64,000 nt of DNA from positions 150,186-214,185 of the forward strand of contig NZ_FRAP01000008.1 in NCBI RefSeq assembly GCF_900142365.1, in the 5' to 3' direction. The position numbers and the translations under genes are program-made. A model generated the notes under the pieces. It was not told the DNA's origin, ran no database searches, and saw nothing but the letters and a program-made list of their open reading frames with translations. The first letter of the stretch is position 1, and each line of letters starts with the position of its first letter. The DNA comes from Pseudonocardia thermophila (GTDB taxonomy: Bacteria; Actinomycetota; Actinomycetes; Mycobacteriales; Pseudonocardiaceae). Shown one piece after another: positions 44,517 to 53,199 of the stretch.

Positions 44517-46027
44517 GGAATCCTGCAGCGAGGAATGCGGCAGCGAGGAACTCCGCAGCGGGGAGTTCGTCGGTGGGGAGTTCGTCGGTGGGGACGTCGT
44601 CGACGAGGGTGCACGCCTTCGCCGACGACCCGCTCGGCGACCACGACGCCGTCGGGCTGGCCGCCGAGCTGCGCCGCGGAACCGTGTCGGTCGCAGAGGT
44701 CCGCGCCGCGGTGGCCGAGCGCCTCGCCCGGGTGGACCCCACCCTGCGCGCCGTCCAGCTCGAGCGCATCGCCGAACCCGCCACCGGATCCCCCGATGGC
44801 CCGTTCGCCGGTGTACCCACGTTCATCAAGGACAACACCGACGTCCGGGGCTGGCCCACCGGCAACGGCTCGGCCTCCTACGTCCCGCGGCCCGCACCCG
44901 CGCACGCAGCCGTCACCCAGCAGATCCTCAGCACCGGGCTCGACGCCGTGGGCAAGTCACGCATGCCGGAGTTCGGGTTCAACGCGAGCACCGAGTTCGC
45001 CGCCGCGGAACCGACCGTCAACCCGTGGAACCCGCGTCACTCCTGCGGCGCCTCGTCCGGCGGCGCGGCCGCACTCGTCGCGGCGGGCGTGGTGCCGATC
45101 GCGCACGCGAACGACGGCGGCGGTTCGATCCGCATCCCCGCCGCAGCGTGCGGCCTCGTCGGGCTCAAGCCCGGCCGCGGCCGCACCGCGCCGAGCGCCA
45201 ACGGGTCCCGGATGCCGATCAACCTCGTCGCCGACGGGGTGGTGAGCCGGACCGTGCGCGACACCGCGGTGTTCCTCGCCGCCGCCGATCGTCAGCGGCG
45301 CGCTCCCCACCTACCCCCGCTGGGTCTGGTCGAGGGCCCGGCCGACAGGCGGCTGCGCGTCGGTCTGGTGCTCACCTCCCCCACCGGCGCGGTCGTGGAC
45401 GCCGACACCCGGGCCGTCGTGGAGGACACCGCGCGGACGCTGGAGAAGCTCGGCCACGAGGTCACCCCGGCCTCGATCGACCTGGATCCGCGGTTCGTCG
45501 ACGACTTCGTCGACTACTGGGGACTGCTCGCCGCCACGGTCGCGGCCGGGGGCCGCTTCGCGTTCGGCCGCACGTTCCGGGCCTCCGCGCTCGACCCGTT
45601 CACCCGCGGTCTGGTCGACCGCTACAAGCGGGCGGCTCCGCGCACGCCGGCGATCCTGCGCAGGCTCCGCCGGGTGCGCCACGACTACGCCCGCCTGTTC
45701 ACCCGGCACGACGTGCTGCTCTCCCCCGTCCTCGCCCACGTCCCGCCGGAGCTCGGTCGGCTCAGCCCCACGGTCCCGTTCGACGAGCTGCTGCAGCGGC
45801 TGCTCGGCTACGTCGCGTTCACGCCGCTGAACAACATCGCCGGCGCGCCCGGGATCTCCTTGCCGGGCGGGCTGTCGAGCACCGGGCTGCCGATCGGTGT
45901 GCACCTGTCGGCCGCGCACGGCGACGAGCGGACGCTGCTGGAGCTGGCATACGCGCTGGAGGCCGAGCGACCGTGGCCGCGGATCCAGGACCTGAGTCAC
46001 GCAGCAGCTCACACGGCGCCGAACTGA
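44501..46027 (+). CDS. Amidase-signature-family amidase
   Basis: A 508-residue amidase with the Ser-cisSer-Lys triad: lysine in [13 protein letters not shown], and [19 protein letters not shown] with [16 protein letters not shown]. The substrate is unknown. The first 35 residues are odd: alternating Ala/Arg/Asn then Ser/Val/Gly from short DNA repeats. GAGTTCGTCGGTGGG occurs twice in tandem at about 44562-44594. ATG 44501 lies inside the TetR gene; the true start may be later. The 3' end overlaps upp by 19 bases. Confidence 0.9.
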   Translation: MASAVRNPAARNAAARNSAAGSSSVGSSSVGTSSTRVHAFADDPLGDHDAVGLAAELRRGTVSVAEVRAAVAERLARVDPTLRAVQLERIAEPATGSPDGPFAGVPTFIKDNTDVRGWPTGNGSASYVPRPAPAHAAVTQQILSTGLDAVGKSRMPEFGFNASTEFAAAEPTVNPWNPRHSCGASSGGAAALVAAGVVPIAHANDGGGSIRIPAAACGLVGLKPGRGRTAPSANGSRMPINLVADGVVSRTVRDTAVFLAAADRQRRAPHLPPLGLVEGPADRRLRVGLVLTSPTGAVVDADTRAVVEDTARTLEKLGHEVTPASIDLDPRFVDDFVDYWGLLAATVAAGGRFAFGRTFRASALDPFTRGLVDRYKRAAPRTPAILRRLRRVRHDYARLFTRHDVLLSPVLAHVPPELGRLSPTVPFDELLQRLLGYVAFTPLNNIAGAPGISLPGGLSSTGLPIGVHLSAAHGDERTLLELAYALEAERPWPRIQDLSHAAAHTAPN

Positions 46028-46632
46028 CGGTCTCCCGCGTCCCCGAGGCCGGGGACGATGTAGGCGGAGTCGTTGAGCCGCTCGTCGACGCTGGACGTGA
46101 TCACGCGGACGGGCAGTCCGCTCTGCTCCAGGTGCGCGATGCCCTCCGGCGCGGCCAGCACGCAGATCGCCGTCACGTCGGTGGCGCCGCGATCGGTGAG
46201 CAGCCGGATCGTGTGCGCCATCGAGCCGCCGGTGGCCAGCATCGGGTCGAGCACGAACACCGGGCGGCCCTCCAGCGACTCCGGCAGCGACTCCATGTAC
46301 GGCGTCGGCTTGAGCGTCGCCTCGTTGCGGGCGAGCCCGACGAACCCCATCTGCGCCTCCGGCATGAGCGCCTGCGCGGCGTCGACCATGCCCAGCCCGG
46401 CCCGCAGCACCGGCACGAGCAGCGGCGGGTTCGCCAGCCGGTAGCCGATCGTCCGGGCGATCGGGGTGTGCAGCGGCGCCGACACCAGAGGCGCGTCCCG
46501 GGTCGCCTCGTAGATCAGCATCAGGGTCAGATCGCGCAGCGCGGCCCGGAAGGCGGCGTTGTCCGTCCGCGCGTCGCGCATCGTGGACAGACGGGCCTTC
46601 GCGAGCGGGTGATCGACGACGCGGACGTCCAT
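46009..46632 (-). CDS. upp: Uracil phosphoribosyltransferase
   Basis: Converts uracil and PRPP to UMP in pyrimidine salvage. The protein has 207 residues. It shows [19 protein letters not shown], the PRPP loop [14 protein letters not shown] and the uracil-binding C-terminus [18 protein letters not shown] 46632. It is convergent with the amidase and divergent from the His-rich secreted protein across 224 bases. Its presence next to punA/pmmB matches the mycobacterial salvage block. Confidence 0.96.
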   Translation of the reverse strand: MDVRVVDHPLAKARLSTMRDARTDNAAFRAALRDLTLMLIYEATRDAPLVSAPLHTPIARTIGYRLANPPLLVPVLRAGLGMVDAAQALMPEAQMGFVGLARNEATLKPTPYMESLPESLEGRPVFVLDPMLATGGSMAHTIRLLTDRGATDVTAICVLAAPEGIAHLEQSGLPVRVITSSVDERLNDSAYIVPGLGDAGDRQFGAV

Positions 46633-46856
46633 GACGCGAACCGTAGATGACCGCCACCCGGCGGTGTGCTCCAGAGCACGTGTCGTACATCGCGCTCCGC
46701 TGCGCGCCCGCGCCGGACCGCCGGGCGGCGCAACTTCCGCGAGTTCGGCTAACGGGCGTGACGAAGGCCTCGACGACCGAGCGTGCGGCTCCCCGACCGC
46801 ACGAAAGACCTTGCCCGGCTCCCCGAACCGGGCAGACGGACATCGGAAGGACTCCC

Positions 46857-48197
46857 GTGAACTCAGCGTTGCGTCGTGGGCTCGTCACCGTCGCCGTCTC
46901 CGGTGGCTTCGTCCTCCTCGGCACCGGCATCGCCCACGCCGACCCGGTGAAAGCCCCGGCCCCGGCGAAGGGCCCCGAGAACTCCAGCACGCAGGACGGC
47001 ACGGCACCGAAGCCGAAACCCGTTGAGAAGGGCGGCCCCGTGAACGGTGCCGACATCGCCTCGACAGGGCTCCCGGGCGGCCCGGGCGGCCCTGGGAACG
47101 GCAACCACGGACCGGGCAACAACAACCACCCCGGCAACCCCAACACCGGACCCGGCAACAACAACCACCCCGGCAACCCCAACACCGGACCCGGCAACAA
47201 CAACCACCCCGGCAACCCCAACACCGGACCCGGCAACAACAACCACCCCGGCAACCCCAACACCGGACCCGGCAACAACAACCACCCCGGCAACCCCAAC
47301 ACCGGACCCGGCAACAACAACCACCCCGGCAACCCCAACACCGGACCCGGCAACAACAACCACCCCGGCAACCCCAACACCGGACCCGGCAACAACAACC
47401 ACCCCGGCGGCCCGAACCACGGCGGTCCCAACCACGGAGGCTGGTCCGGGGGCGACCGCGATCGTGGGCCTCGCGGTGACCACCGTGACCGGACCGGGAA
47501 CGGCACCGTCCACGACCGCGACGGACGGGATCGGGTCCACGACGGGCGCGACCGTGACTGCGCTCGCAGCGGACCCGCACGCTCCGGTGACCGGGACGAC
47601 GACCACCGCGGGCATCACCACCTACGGGACGACCGGCGCGACGATCGCCGTGACGACCGGCGGGACGGGCACCACCACGACGGTCGCAACGACCGCGTCG
47701 GCCACCGGCACCACGGACACGACCACGACGGTCGGCACCACCGCCACGACGCCGGGGACGACCGGCGCCACGACGGCCGGCACCGCCATGACCACCACGG
47801 TCACCACCACCGGCACGACCACGGCGCTCGGCACCACCGCCACGACACCCGGGACGACCGGCGCCACGACGGCCGGCACCGCCATGACCACCACGGTCAC
47901 CACCACCGGCACGACCACGGCGCTCGGCACCACCGCCACGACACCCGGGACGACCGGCGCCACGACGGCCGCCTGAACCACCGGCACGGGGACCACCGCG
48001 GCGACCACCGCAACGGCGACCACCGTCGGGAAGACCACCGCAAGGACGGTCCGCGTCGGGATAACCGCCCTGCGCCTCAGCTGCCCAACCAGGCGCAGCT
48101 GAACGCCGATTTCCTCGAGCAGCTCATCCGGCGAATCCTGGACGAGCTCTTCGGCCAGAACGGGCCTCGCGTGCCCCAGTCGCGCTCCCTGGCGTGA
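46857..48197 (+). CDS. Secreted repeat protein, Gly/Asn/Pro-rich then His/Asp/Arg-rich
   Basis: A 446-residue exported protein of unknown function. The signal peptide is [20 protein letters not shown] followed by AHA-DP, a likely cleavage site near residue 27. After a Lys/Pro linker come seven exact copies of [13 protein letters not shown] (residues 92-182). A long region follows of His, Asp and Arg with about 2.5 copies of a 32-residue unit (from residue 293). The C-terminus holds a predicted amphipathic helix ([19 protein letters not shown]). GGAAGG upstream supports GTG 46857. The histidines suggest metal binding. A second plus-strand frame is also open across the repeats, but the chosen frame has the signal peptide and GC-rich third positions. 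Confidence 0.85.
   Translation: MNSALRRGLVTVAVSGGFVLLGTGIAHADPVKAPAPAKGPENSSTQDGTAPKPKPVEKGGPVNGADIASTGLPGGPGGPGNGNHGPGNNNHPGNPNTGPGNNNHPGNPNTGPGNNNHPGNPNTGPGNNNHPGNPNTGPGNNNHPGNPNTGPGNNNHPGNPNTGPGNNNHPGNPNTGPGNNNHPGGPNHGGPNHGGWSGGDRDRGPRGDHRDRTGNGTVHDRDGRDRVHDGRDRDCARSGPARSGDRDDDHRGHHHLRDDRRDDRRDDRRDGHHHDGRNDRVGHRHHGHDHDGRHHRHDAGDDRRHDGRHRHDHHGHHHRHDHGARHHRHDTRDDRRHDGRHRHDHHGHHHRHDHGARHHRHDTRDDRRHDGRLNHRHGDHRGDHRNGDHRREDHRKDGPRRDNRPAPQLPNQAQLNADFLEQLIRRILDELFGQNGPRVPQSRSLA
47130..47402 (+). repeat. Seven identical 39-bp tandem repeats
   Basis: Seven back-to-back exact copies of a 39-base unit starting CCCGGCAACCCC at 47130, 47169, 47208, 47247, 47286, 47325 and 47364. A partial eighth copy diverges at 47408. 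Thirteen codons per copy keep the frame. Total identity at silent positions indicates recent expansion or homogenisation. Confidence 0.95.
47733..47971 (+). repeat. 96-bp tandem repeats (about 2.5 copies) in the His-rich region
   Basis: Units start at 47733, 47829 and 47925; the third stops after about 47 bases. Copies two and three are near identical, and copy one differs at a few bases. The unit encodes 32 residues, nearly half of them histidine. Confidence 0.88.
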
Positions 48198-48227
48198 TCT
48201 GAACGAGGCCCGCCGAAGCGCATTCCC

Positions 48228-48258
48228 GACCCGCCCCGCTGCGACCGCGGGGCGGGTC
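48228..48258 (+). terminator. Perfect 12-bp hairpin after the His-rich gene
   Basis: Arms 48228-48239 and 48247-48258 (GACCCGCCCCGC and its complement) enclose a 7-base loop, 30 bases after the stop of the repeat protein. Strong GC stem without T-run; probable terminator. Confidence 0.8.
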
Positions 48259-48517
48259 ACCTCCCGTCTGGGCTTGATTCGACCCGGCGCTGCCCCGGAG
48301 CCCCGCCAGGGGCGCTGCCCCTGGACCCGTCCAGACCCCGACGCAGAGGTGGGCAGCCCCCGGGCCGACGGTGGAGCTCTCGCTCCACCCAACTCCCCAC
48401 GTGCTGACCACACAACTCCAAGACGTTCACCGAATCACACGGCAAACCGGCGAAACAGGCGCGGATCCCGGATTCAGCACACCAGAAACCGTCAGTGGCG
48501 GCCTCTACAGTCCAGAT
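48259..48517. repeat. Intergenic palindromes before the HNH remnant
   Basis: No gene supported. It contains two perfect 8-bp hairpins: CCAGGGGC/GCCCCTGG at 48306-48324 (3-base loop) and GGTGGAGC/GCTCCACC at 48370-48389 (4-base loop). Such palindromes are commonly dispersed between actinobacterial genes. GC content drops from about 48400 onward, marking the edge of the decayed insert. Confidence 0.55.
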
Positions 48518-49165
48518 ATGAACGCGAGCCGGGCCACCACCTGGCCCGCCCGCACCAGAACCGCACTGAACACCAGCACCCGCACCCACATCGACACGCA
48601 GATCTCCCGAAGCACCACCGACCCCGCCGACATCGCGAAAGTCGTCACAGTCACCATCGAACACACCCGCAAAGTCGCGCCCGCCGAAGCCGACAAACAG
48701 ATACAAACAGATACAGACAGATACAGACAGATACAGACCACCCGGAGGCTGCACACCGGACGCGACCACATCCACTCCGTCTTCTCGGCGGGGACGATCG
48801 ACCTCGCACGAATGCAGGTGATCACCGACGCCACCGAACACATCTCGGACTCTGAGCACCCTCAGCTCGACGCACGGCTCACCCAGGCGCCGTCGAACCC
48901 CCGGTCGCACTGCTCGCCAACGGCGAAAGCCAGAAAACCATCCGGCGCCTCATCACCACAGACGGCGTCACATCGGCGGCGAAACCCGCAGCCACGGATT
49001 CCACGGCCCCCTCGCCACCACCATCACAGCCCCCGACGACGGCCACTGCACCGCCCCCTACCGCGACACCCCGATCCACCACATCGATCACCGCGTCCGC
49101 CACAGCGACGACGGACCAACCGAACAGGGCGCCGCCGATCGGTTGACGCGGCGTGGGTGCTGGAT
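48518..49165 (+). pseudogene. DUF222/HNH endonuclease (13E12-type) remnant
   Basis: Decayed member of the DUF222-HNH family that is multi-copy in actinobacteria. SAGTIDLARMQVITDATEHI (frame of ATG 48518) matches the DUF222 core. An HNH-like segment, HCTAPYRDTPIHHIDHRVRH, lies in another frame at about 49035-49100. The middle is shortened and frames change at least once. The DNA is lower in GC than its surroundings and contains a 10-bp microsatellite. Confidence 0.75.
48699..48738 (+). repeat. 10-bp tandem repeat (ATACAGACAG)
   Basis: Four head-to-tail copies of a 10-base unit, ATACA(A/G)ACAG, at 48701, 48711, 48721 and 48731 (last one imperfect), inside the HNH remnant. It is AT-rich and out of character for this genome. 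Ten bases is not a multiple of three, so copy changes would shift the frame. Confidence 0.85.
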
Positions 49166-49212
49166 GGCGGGTGGTGCGGACCGCAGGGGTACTGCGGCGG
49201 GGGTCGGGGCTC

Positions 49213-49460
49213 GTGGCGTTCGTGGTCATCGAGCGGAGTTCTGCGCGGCCGCTCGTGCGGCAGGAAACTCTGTGGGCGGGCGCGCAGCTGCGTGCCAATC
49301 TCAACGACGTGCTGCACAGCGGGACGCACGGCGGCCACCGTCCCGGTGATCGCCGGCGAGCCGGCGCGGGGCGCTCGACGACGGGTACTCGGCAGCGCTG
49401 GTGGTGCCGGTCGCAGCCGTCGCGCTCGCGACCGTGATCGCAACCGTGATCGCGGAGTCG
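49213..49460 (+). pseudogene. MFS transporter (DHA2-type) remnant
   Basis: Two fragments match DHA2-family efflux pumps: AFVVIERSSARPLV, the loop before a mid-protein helix, at 49216-49260, and ALDDGYSAALVVPVAAVALA, the start of the last helix, at 49371-49430. They lie in different frames with most of the intervening helices deleted. The last fragment runs in frame into the start of the next gene. Confidence 0.6.
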
Positions 49461-49493
49461 GGCTGGTCACAGCTCGGAGAACAAGGGGGGACC

Positions 49494-50567
49494 ATGCCCG
49501 AGCGTCACAGTGACGATGGATCCGGCGACGTCGTCGTCCTCGGCGGGTACGGCGCGGTGGGCCGAGTCGTGACGCGGACGCTCGCCGATCTGCATCCCGG
49601 CCGCGTGGTGGTCGCCGGTCGCGACGAACGGGCGGCGGCCACGTTCGCGGCCCGCGTCCCGGGGGTGCGGGCGCGGCGGGTCGATGTGGGGCTGCCCGAC
49701 GAGCTGTCGGCCGTCCTCGACGGGGCAGCGGCCGTCGTCATGTGCGTGGAGCGGGCCAACGCGGAGGTGGCCGTCGCGTGCCTGGAGCGCGGCGTGCACG
49801 TCGTCGACGTTGCGGCCACGCCGGGGGTGATCGCCGCGATCGAGGCGCTGGACGCGATCGCGGAGGACGGTGGGGCCGTGGCGGCCCTCAGCGTCGGGCT
49901 CGCGCCGGGGCTGACCAACGTGCTCGCCCGGCTGTGCGCCACCGACCTGCCCGGCGCCACGTCGATCGACATCGCACTGCTGCTCGGGCTGGGTGGCGAC
50001 CACGGGAAGGACTCCGTCCGCTGGACCGTCGACGGGCTCGTCACAACGGACACCTCCGGCGCCGGGCGGGCGCGGGTCGATCTGCCCGGGTTCGGGGTGC
50101 GGTCGGCGTACCCGTTCCCGTTCTCCGACCAGCACACGCTCGCCGCCCACCTCGGCATCCCCGTGACGACCCGGCTCTGCTTCGACTCGGCCGTCCTCAC
50201 CGGAGCCGCCTTCGCCCTGCGCACGGCCGGGGTGCTGCGGCTGCTGCGGGGGAGCACGGGGCGGCGCATGCTGACCTCGGCGCTGCACCGGGTCCGGCTC
50301 GGCTCCGACGACGTCGTCGTGCACGTGACGGCCACGCGCGGCGCCGAGACGCTCTCCTGGGCGGCCCGCGGACGCGACACGAGCCAGGTGACCGGGCTGA
50401 TCACAGCGCTCACCGCGCACCACGTGATCACCGCTGGCCCGGCACCGGGCGTCGTGCACCTGGAGGATCTGATCGACCCGCTCGACCTAGTGGCGCAGCT
50501 GCGCGGCCACGGGATCGAGATCACCGCCGGCGGAGTCCGGCCCGACCCGGCCCGGAGACACCCATGA
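49494..50567 (+). CDS. Saccharopine dehydrogenase-like NADP-binding oxidoreductase
   Basis: A 357-residue protein with an N-terminal Rossmann domain (VVVLGGYGAVGRVVTRTLAD) and the saccharopine dehydrogenase NADP-binding family layout, including ALSVGLAPGLTNVLARLCA. The substrate is unknown; relatives act in lysine metabolism or on lipids. ATG 49494 follows a GGGGGG ribosome-binding stretch. The stop overlaps phzF-like ATG by 4 bases, so the pair is co-translated. Pieces resembling this gene recur in the scar at 51.5 kb. Confidence 0.88.
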   Translation: MPERHSDDGSGDVVVLGGYGAVGRVVTRTLADLHPGRVVVAGRDERAAATFAARVPGVRARRVDVGLPDELSAVLDGAAAVVMCVERANAEVAVACLERGVHVVDVAATPGVIAAIEALDAIAEDGGAVAALSVGLAPGLTNVLARLCATDLPGATSIDIALLLGLGGDHGKDSVRWTVDGLVTTDTSGAGRARVDLPGFGVRSAYPFPFSDQHTLAAHLGIPVTTRLCFDSAVLTGAAFALRTAGVLRLLRGSTGRRMLTSALHRVRLGSDDVVVHVTATRGAETLSWAARGRDTSQVTGLITALTAHHVITAGPAPGVVHLEDLIDPLDLVAQLRGHGIEITAGGVRPDPARRHP

Positions 50568-51412
50568 CCCATCAGCACCCGGACGTCCTGCGGTACGCGG
50601 CGTTCACCGACGGCGGCCGCGGCGGCAACCCGGCCGGGGTCGTCCTGGACGCGGCCGGGCTCGACGACCACGCCCGCCTGCGGATCGCGGCGCAGGTGGG
50701 CTACTCCGAGACCGCCTTCGTCGAGGCGGAGGACGAGCCGAACCGGTTCCGGGTGCGCTACTTCAGCCCGCAGGCCGAAGTCGCGTTCTGCGGGCACGCC
50801 ACGATCGCCACCGCCGTCGCGATCGCCGAACGCGCCGGCGTCGGAACGCTGCATCTCGCCACGCCCGCGGGGCCGATCGCCGTGGCCACCGAGACCGGCG
50901 CGGACGGCGTGACGGCGACGCTGACCAGCGTGCCCACGCGCACCCGGCCGACGAGGCCCGCAGAGCTCTCCGCCGCCCTCGCTGCCCTGCGCTGGACCGC
51001 CGCCGACCTGGACCCGCGCTACCCCGCGCACGTCGCCTTCGCCGGCAACGACCACCTCGTCCTCGCCGTCCGAGAACGGCCGGTGCTGGCTGCACTCGAC
51101 TACGACTACCCGGCGCTGGAGAAGGCGATGGCCGAGCACGGCTGGACGACCGCGCACCTCGTCTGGGCCGAGTCCCCCACCCTGTTCCACGCGCGCGACC
51201 CGTTCCCGCCGGGCGGCGTCGTCGAGGACCCCGCCACCGGCGCGGCCGCGGCCGCCTTCGGCGGCTACCTGCGCGACCTCAGCCTCGTCGACCCGCCTGC
51301 TCGCGTCACGATCCTGCAGGGCGCCGACATGGGCCGGCTCAGCCGGCTGCTCGTCGACATCCGGCCGGACGATCCACGGGTGTCGGTGACCGGGACGGCG
51401 GCGCCGATCTGA
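50564..51412 (+). CDS. PhzF-family epimerase/isomerase
   Basis: A 282-residue PhzF-like protein with two hot-dog-like halves. Blocks are YAAFTDGGRGGNPAGVVLDA, QVGYSETAFVEAE (catalytic glutamate), RYFSPQAEVAFCGHATIATA and VEDPATGAAAAAFGGYL. The family catalyses proton shifts or diaminopimelate-epimerase-like reactions; few members make phenazines. It is coupled to the saccharopine dehydrogenase-like gene. No phenazine genes are nearby. Confidence 0.92.
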   Translation: MTHQHPDVLRYAAFTDGGRGGNPAGVVLDAAGLDDHARLRIAAQVGYSETAFVEAEDEPNRFRVRYFSPQAEVAFCGHATIATAVAIAERAGVGTLHLATPAGPIAVATETGADGVTATLTSVPTRTRPTRPAELSAALAALRWTAADLDPRYPAHVAFAGNDHLVLAVRERPVLAALDYDYPALEKAMAEHGWTTAHLVWAESPTLFHARDPFPPGGVVEDPATGAAAAAFGGYLRDLSLVDPPARVTILQGADMGRLSRLLVDIRPDDPRVSVTGTAAPI

Positions 51413-51735
51413 TCCGCACCGATTCGATCCGCGGCGGGGCGGGGCTCAGACCTCCCGCCTCGGCGTCCAGCTCCCTCGACCGAGCTGCGAACCGGCGCAC
51501 TGCTGCTCGGCCCAGGCTGCCTCCACGGAGAGACTCCCCCCACCGGACCGTCGACGGGCTCGTCACGCGAGCACCTCCGACGGGTTCGCCGCACTGCGCT
51601 GGACATCCACCGCCCTGGATCCCGCCTACAAGCGCACGTGTCGTCTCACGTGGACCAGGCGGCGGCTGGTCCGTCGGGGCCTGATCGCCGTCGCCGACCG
51701 CGTGCGGCAGAGCAGGAACCGCGCCGCCGCGTGCC
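51413..51735. other. Mosaic scar of decayed pieces resembling neighbouring genes
   Basis: No gene supported. 51416-51490 resembles the 3' end of the RidA-fusion gene at 52258-52345 (shared GGCTCAGACCTCCCGCC). 51543-51560 repeats GGACCGTCGACGGGCTCGTC from the saccharopine dehydrogenase-like gene at 50022. 51580-51640 resembles phzF around 50976-51030 (shared CTGCGCTGGAC, then CCTGGA and CGC-TAC-like codons). All are diverged and out of frame. The rest is unassigned. Confidence 0.6.
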
Positions 51736-52230
51736 TCACCAACCAGGGCCGTCGCCGGCTCGAGCCGGCGTAGGACCGCCGCGCCCCGAAGGGGGGTGGG
51801 GCGCAGCGGATGCGGAGGGGGTGGCCTCGGCCGCCCCCTCCGCTGCGTCCTGAGCACGATGCTCCCCCCGGCGGGCCGCGCGCTCGGCCTCCCGCGCCGC
51901 GACGTCCTCGGCCGAGCAGAACCCCCGTCCGCTGCGCTTCAGGCACAGCAGGCCCAGCAGGGTGCCGTCGTGGTCGACGACGGCGAGCCGGCGCTGCCGC
52001 CGCGCCGCCATCGCCAGCCGCACGTCCTCGGCGTCACCGCCCGGACCGATCACCCGGCCGTCGAGGGCACCCACCGTGCTGACCGGCGCCTCGGGATCGG
52101 CCCCCTCGAGATCGGCCCGCTCCACCACCGACACCAGCGTCGGGCCGCACGTCCGCGGTCTGTGCAGGGGTCGACAGGGGCCGGCCCAGTCGGCTGCGCG
52201 GCGACGTACACCAGGACGATCCATGGGCAT
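51736..52230 (-). CDS. CBS-domain protein, shortened
   Basis: A 164-residue protein with one recognisable CBS motif (about 60-100; VRLAMAARRQRRLAVVDHDGTLLGLLCLKRS in part), ending GRGFCSAEDVAAREAER as in longer actinobacterial CBS proteins. The N-terminal CBS repeat appears lost or reduced, and the last 30 residues are low-complexity. ATG 52230. It follows the Mo-hydroxylase operon by 63 bases on the same strand and may be its last gene. CBS pairs bind adenosyl ligands; one motif alone would have to dimerise. Confidence 0.6.
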   Translation of the reverse strand: MPMDRPGVRRRAADWAGPCRPLHRPRTCGPTLVSVVERADLEGADPEAPVSTVGALDGRVIGPGGDAEDVRLAMAARRQRRLAVVDHDGTLLGLLCLKRSGRGFCSAEDVAAREAERAARRGEHRAQDAAEGAAEATPSASAAPHPPSGRGGPTPARAGDGPGW

Positions 52231-52293
52231 CGATGACCGTCACGGCAGCGTCGAACCGATCCGCACCGATCCGATCCGCGGCGAGGCCGAGGC

Positions 52294-53199
52294 TCAGACC
52301 TCCCGCCGCGCTGCGACCAGCTCCACCTCGACCGGGCTGCGGCGCGGCAGCCCGGCAACGCCGACGACGCTGCGGCTGTGCTGTCCGTGCTCGCCCAGCA
52401 CGGCGATGACGAGCTCCGACGCGGCCGCACCGATCTCGGCGTGCCCCGAGAAGTCCGGTGCTCCGACGAGGTAGACGGTTAGCCGCACCGCGCGGACCCG
52501 GCCGAGCCCACCGGCGTGGACGTGCAGCTGGGCCAGCGCGTTCGCGGTGGCCTGTTCGGCGCAGCGCCGAGCGGTCGCCAGGTCGACGTCGGCACCGATC
52601 ACCCCGGTCGCGAGCAGGTCCCCGTCGCGCAGCGGGATCTGCCCGGCCACGTGCAAGAGCCCGGCGGCCTCCACGACCGGCCGCGCAGGCGCGGACGGGG
52701 AAGGGGCGTGCTCGGGATCGTGGCCGAGCCGAGCCAGTGCCGCGGCCGGACCCGAGCGCCGGGCTGCCGCCTGTACCGCGGCGAGAATGCGCGGATGTGT
52801 CCCGCACCGGCAGAGATTGCCGGCGAGGTGCTCGCGCACCGTCTCCTCGTCGGGATCCGGGATCGCGGTGAGCAGCGCGTGCGCGGCGACGGTCATCGCC
52901 GGGATGCAGTACGAGCACTGGAACGCCTCGTGCTCGACGAACGCGTCCTGCACCGCGACGCCGCCGTGATCGGCCAGTCCCTCGGCCGTCACTATCTCCT
53001 GTCCGGCGACCAACCCTGCCAGCAGCAGGCAACTGCTCACCGGGCGGCCGTCGAGCAGCACGGTGCACGATCCGCACACCCCGATCCCGCACGTCTCCCG
53101 CACGCTGTGGTGGCCGAGCCGGTCCCGCAGCGTGTGGATGAGCGGTTCCCCCTCCGCTGCGGTGACCCGGGCCCCGTTGACGGTGAACGCGCAGGTCAT
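52294..53199 (-). CDS. Mo-hydroxylase [2Fe-2S] subunit fused to a RidA domain
   Basis: A 301-residue two-domain protein in one unbroken frame. Residues 1-150 are a CoxS-type iron-sulfur subunit: plant-type cluster C37, C42, C45, C57 (ETCGIGVCGSC) and second cluster C95, C98, C130, C132 (FQCSYC, NLCRCG). Residues 171-300 are a YjgF/RidA domain (GLLHVAGQIPLRDGDLLATG) that keeps the arginine in HSRSVVGVAGLP (R276) and a glutamate (E293) equivalent to the enamine/imine deaminase site. RidA proteins hydrolyse reactive imines or related intermediates. ATG 53199 overlaps the large-subunit stop. Confidence 0.92.
   Translation of the reverse strand: MTCAFTVNGARVTAAEGEPLIHTLRDRLGHHSVRETCGIGVCGSCTVLLDGRPVSSCLLLAGLVAGQEIVTAEGLADHGGVAVQDAFVEHEAFQCSYCIPAMTVAAHALLTAIPDPDEETVREHLAGNLCRCGTHPRILAAVQAAARRSGPAAALARLGHDPEHAPSPSAPARPVVEAAGLLHVAGQIPLRDGDLLATGVIGADVDLATARRCAEQATANALAQLHVHAGGLGRVRAVRLTVYLVGAPDFSGHAEIGAAASELVIAVLGEHGQHSRSVVGVAGLPRRSPVEVELVAARREV

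Noticed and set aside
47130..47402. Intergenic tandem repeat or CRISPR
   Set aside because: Copies are exact, have no spacers, and stay in frame within a gene with a signal peptide.
49494..51412. Phenazine biosynthesis locus because of the PhzF homologue
   Set aside because: No other phenazine gene is nearby. PhzF-family proteins are widespread with other roles.
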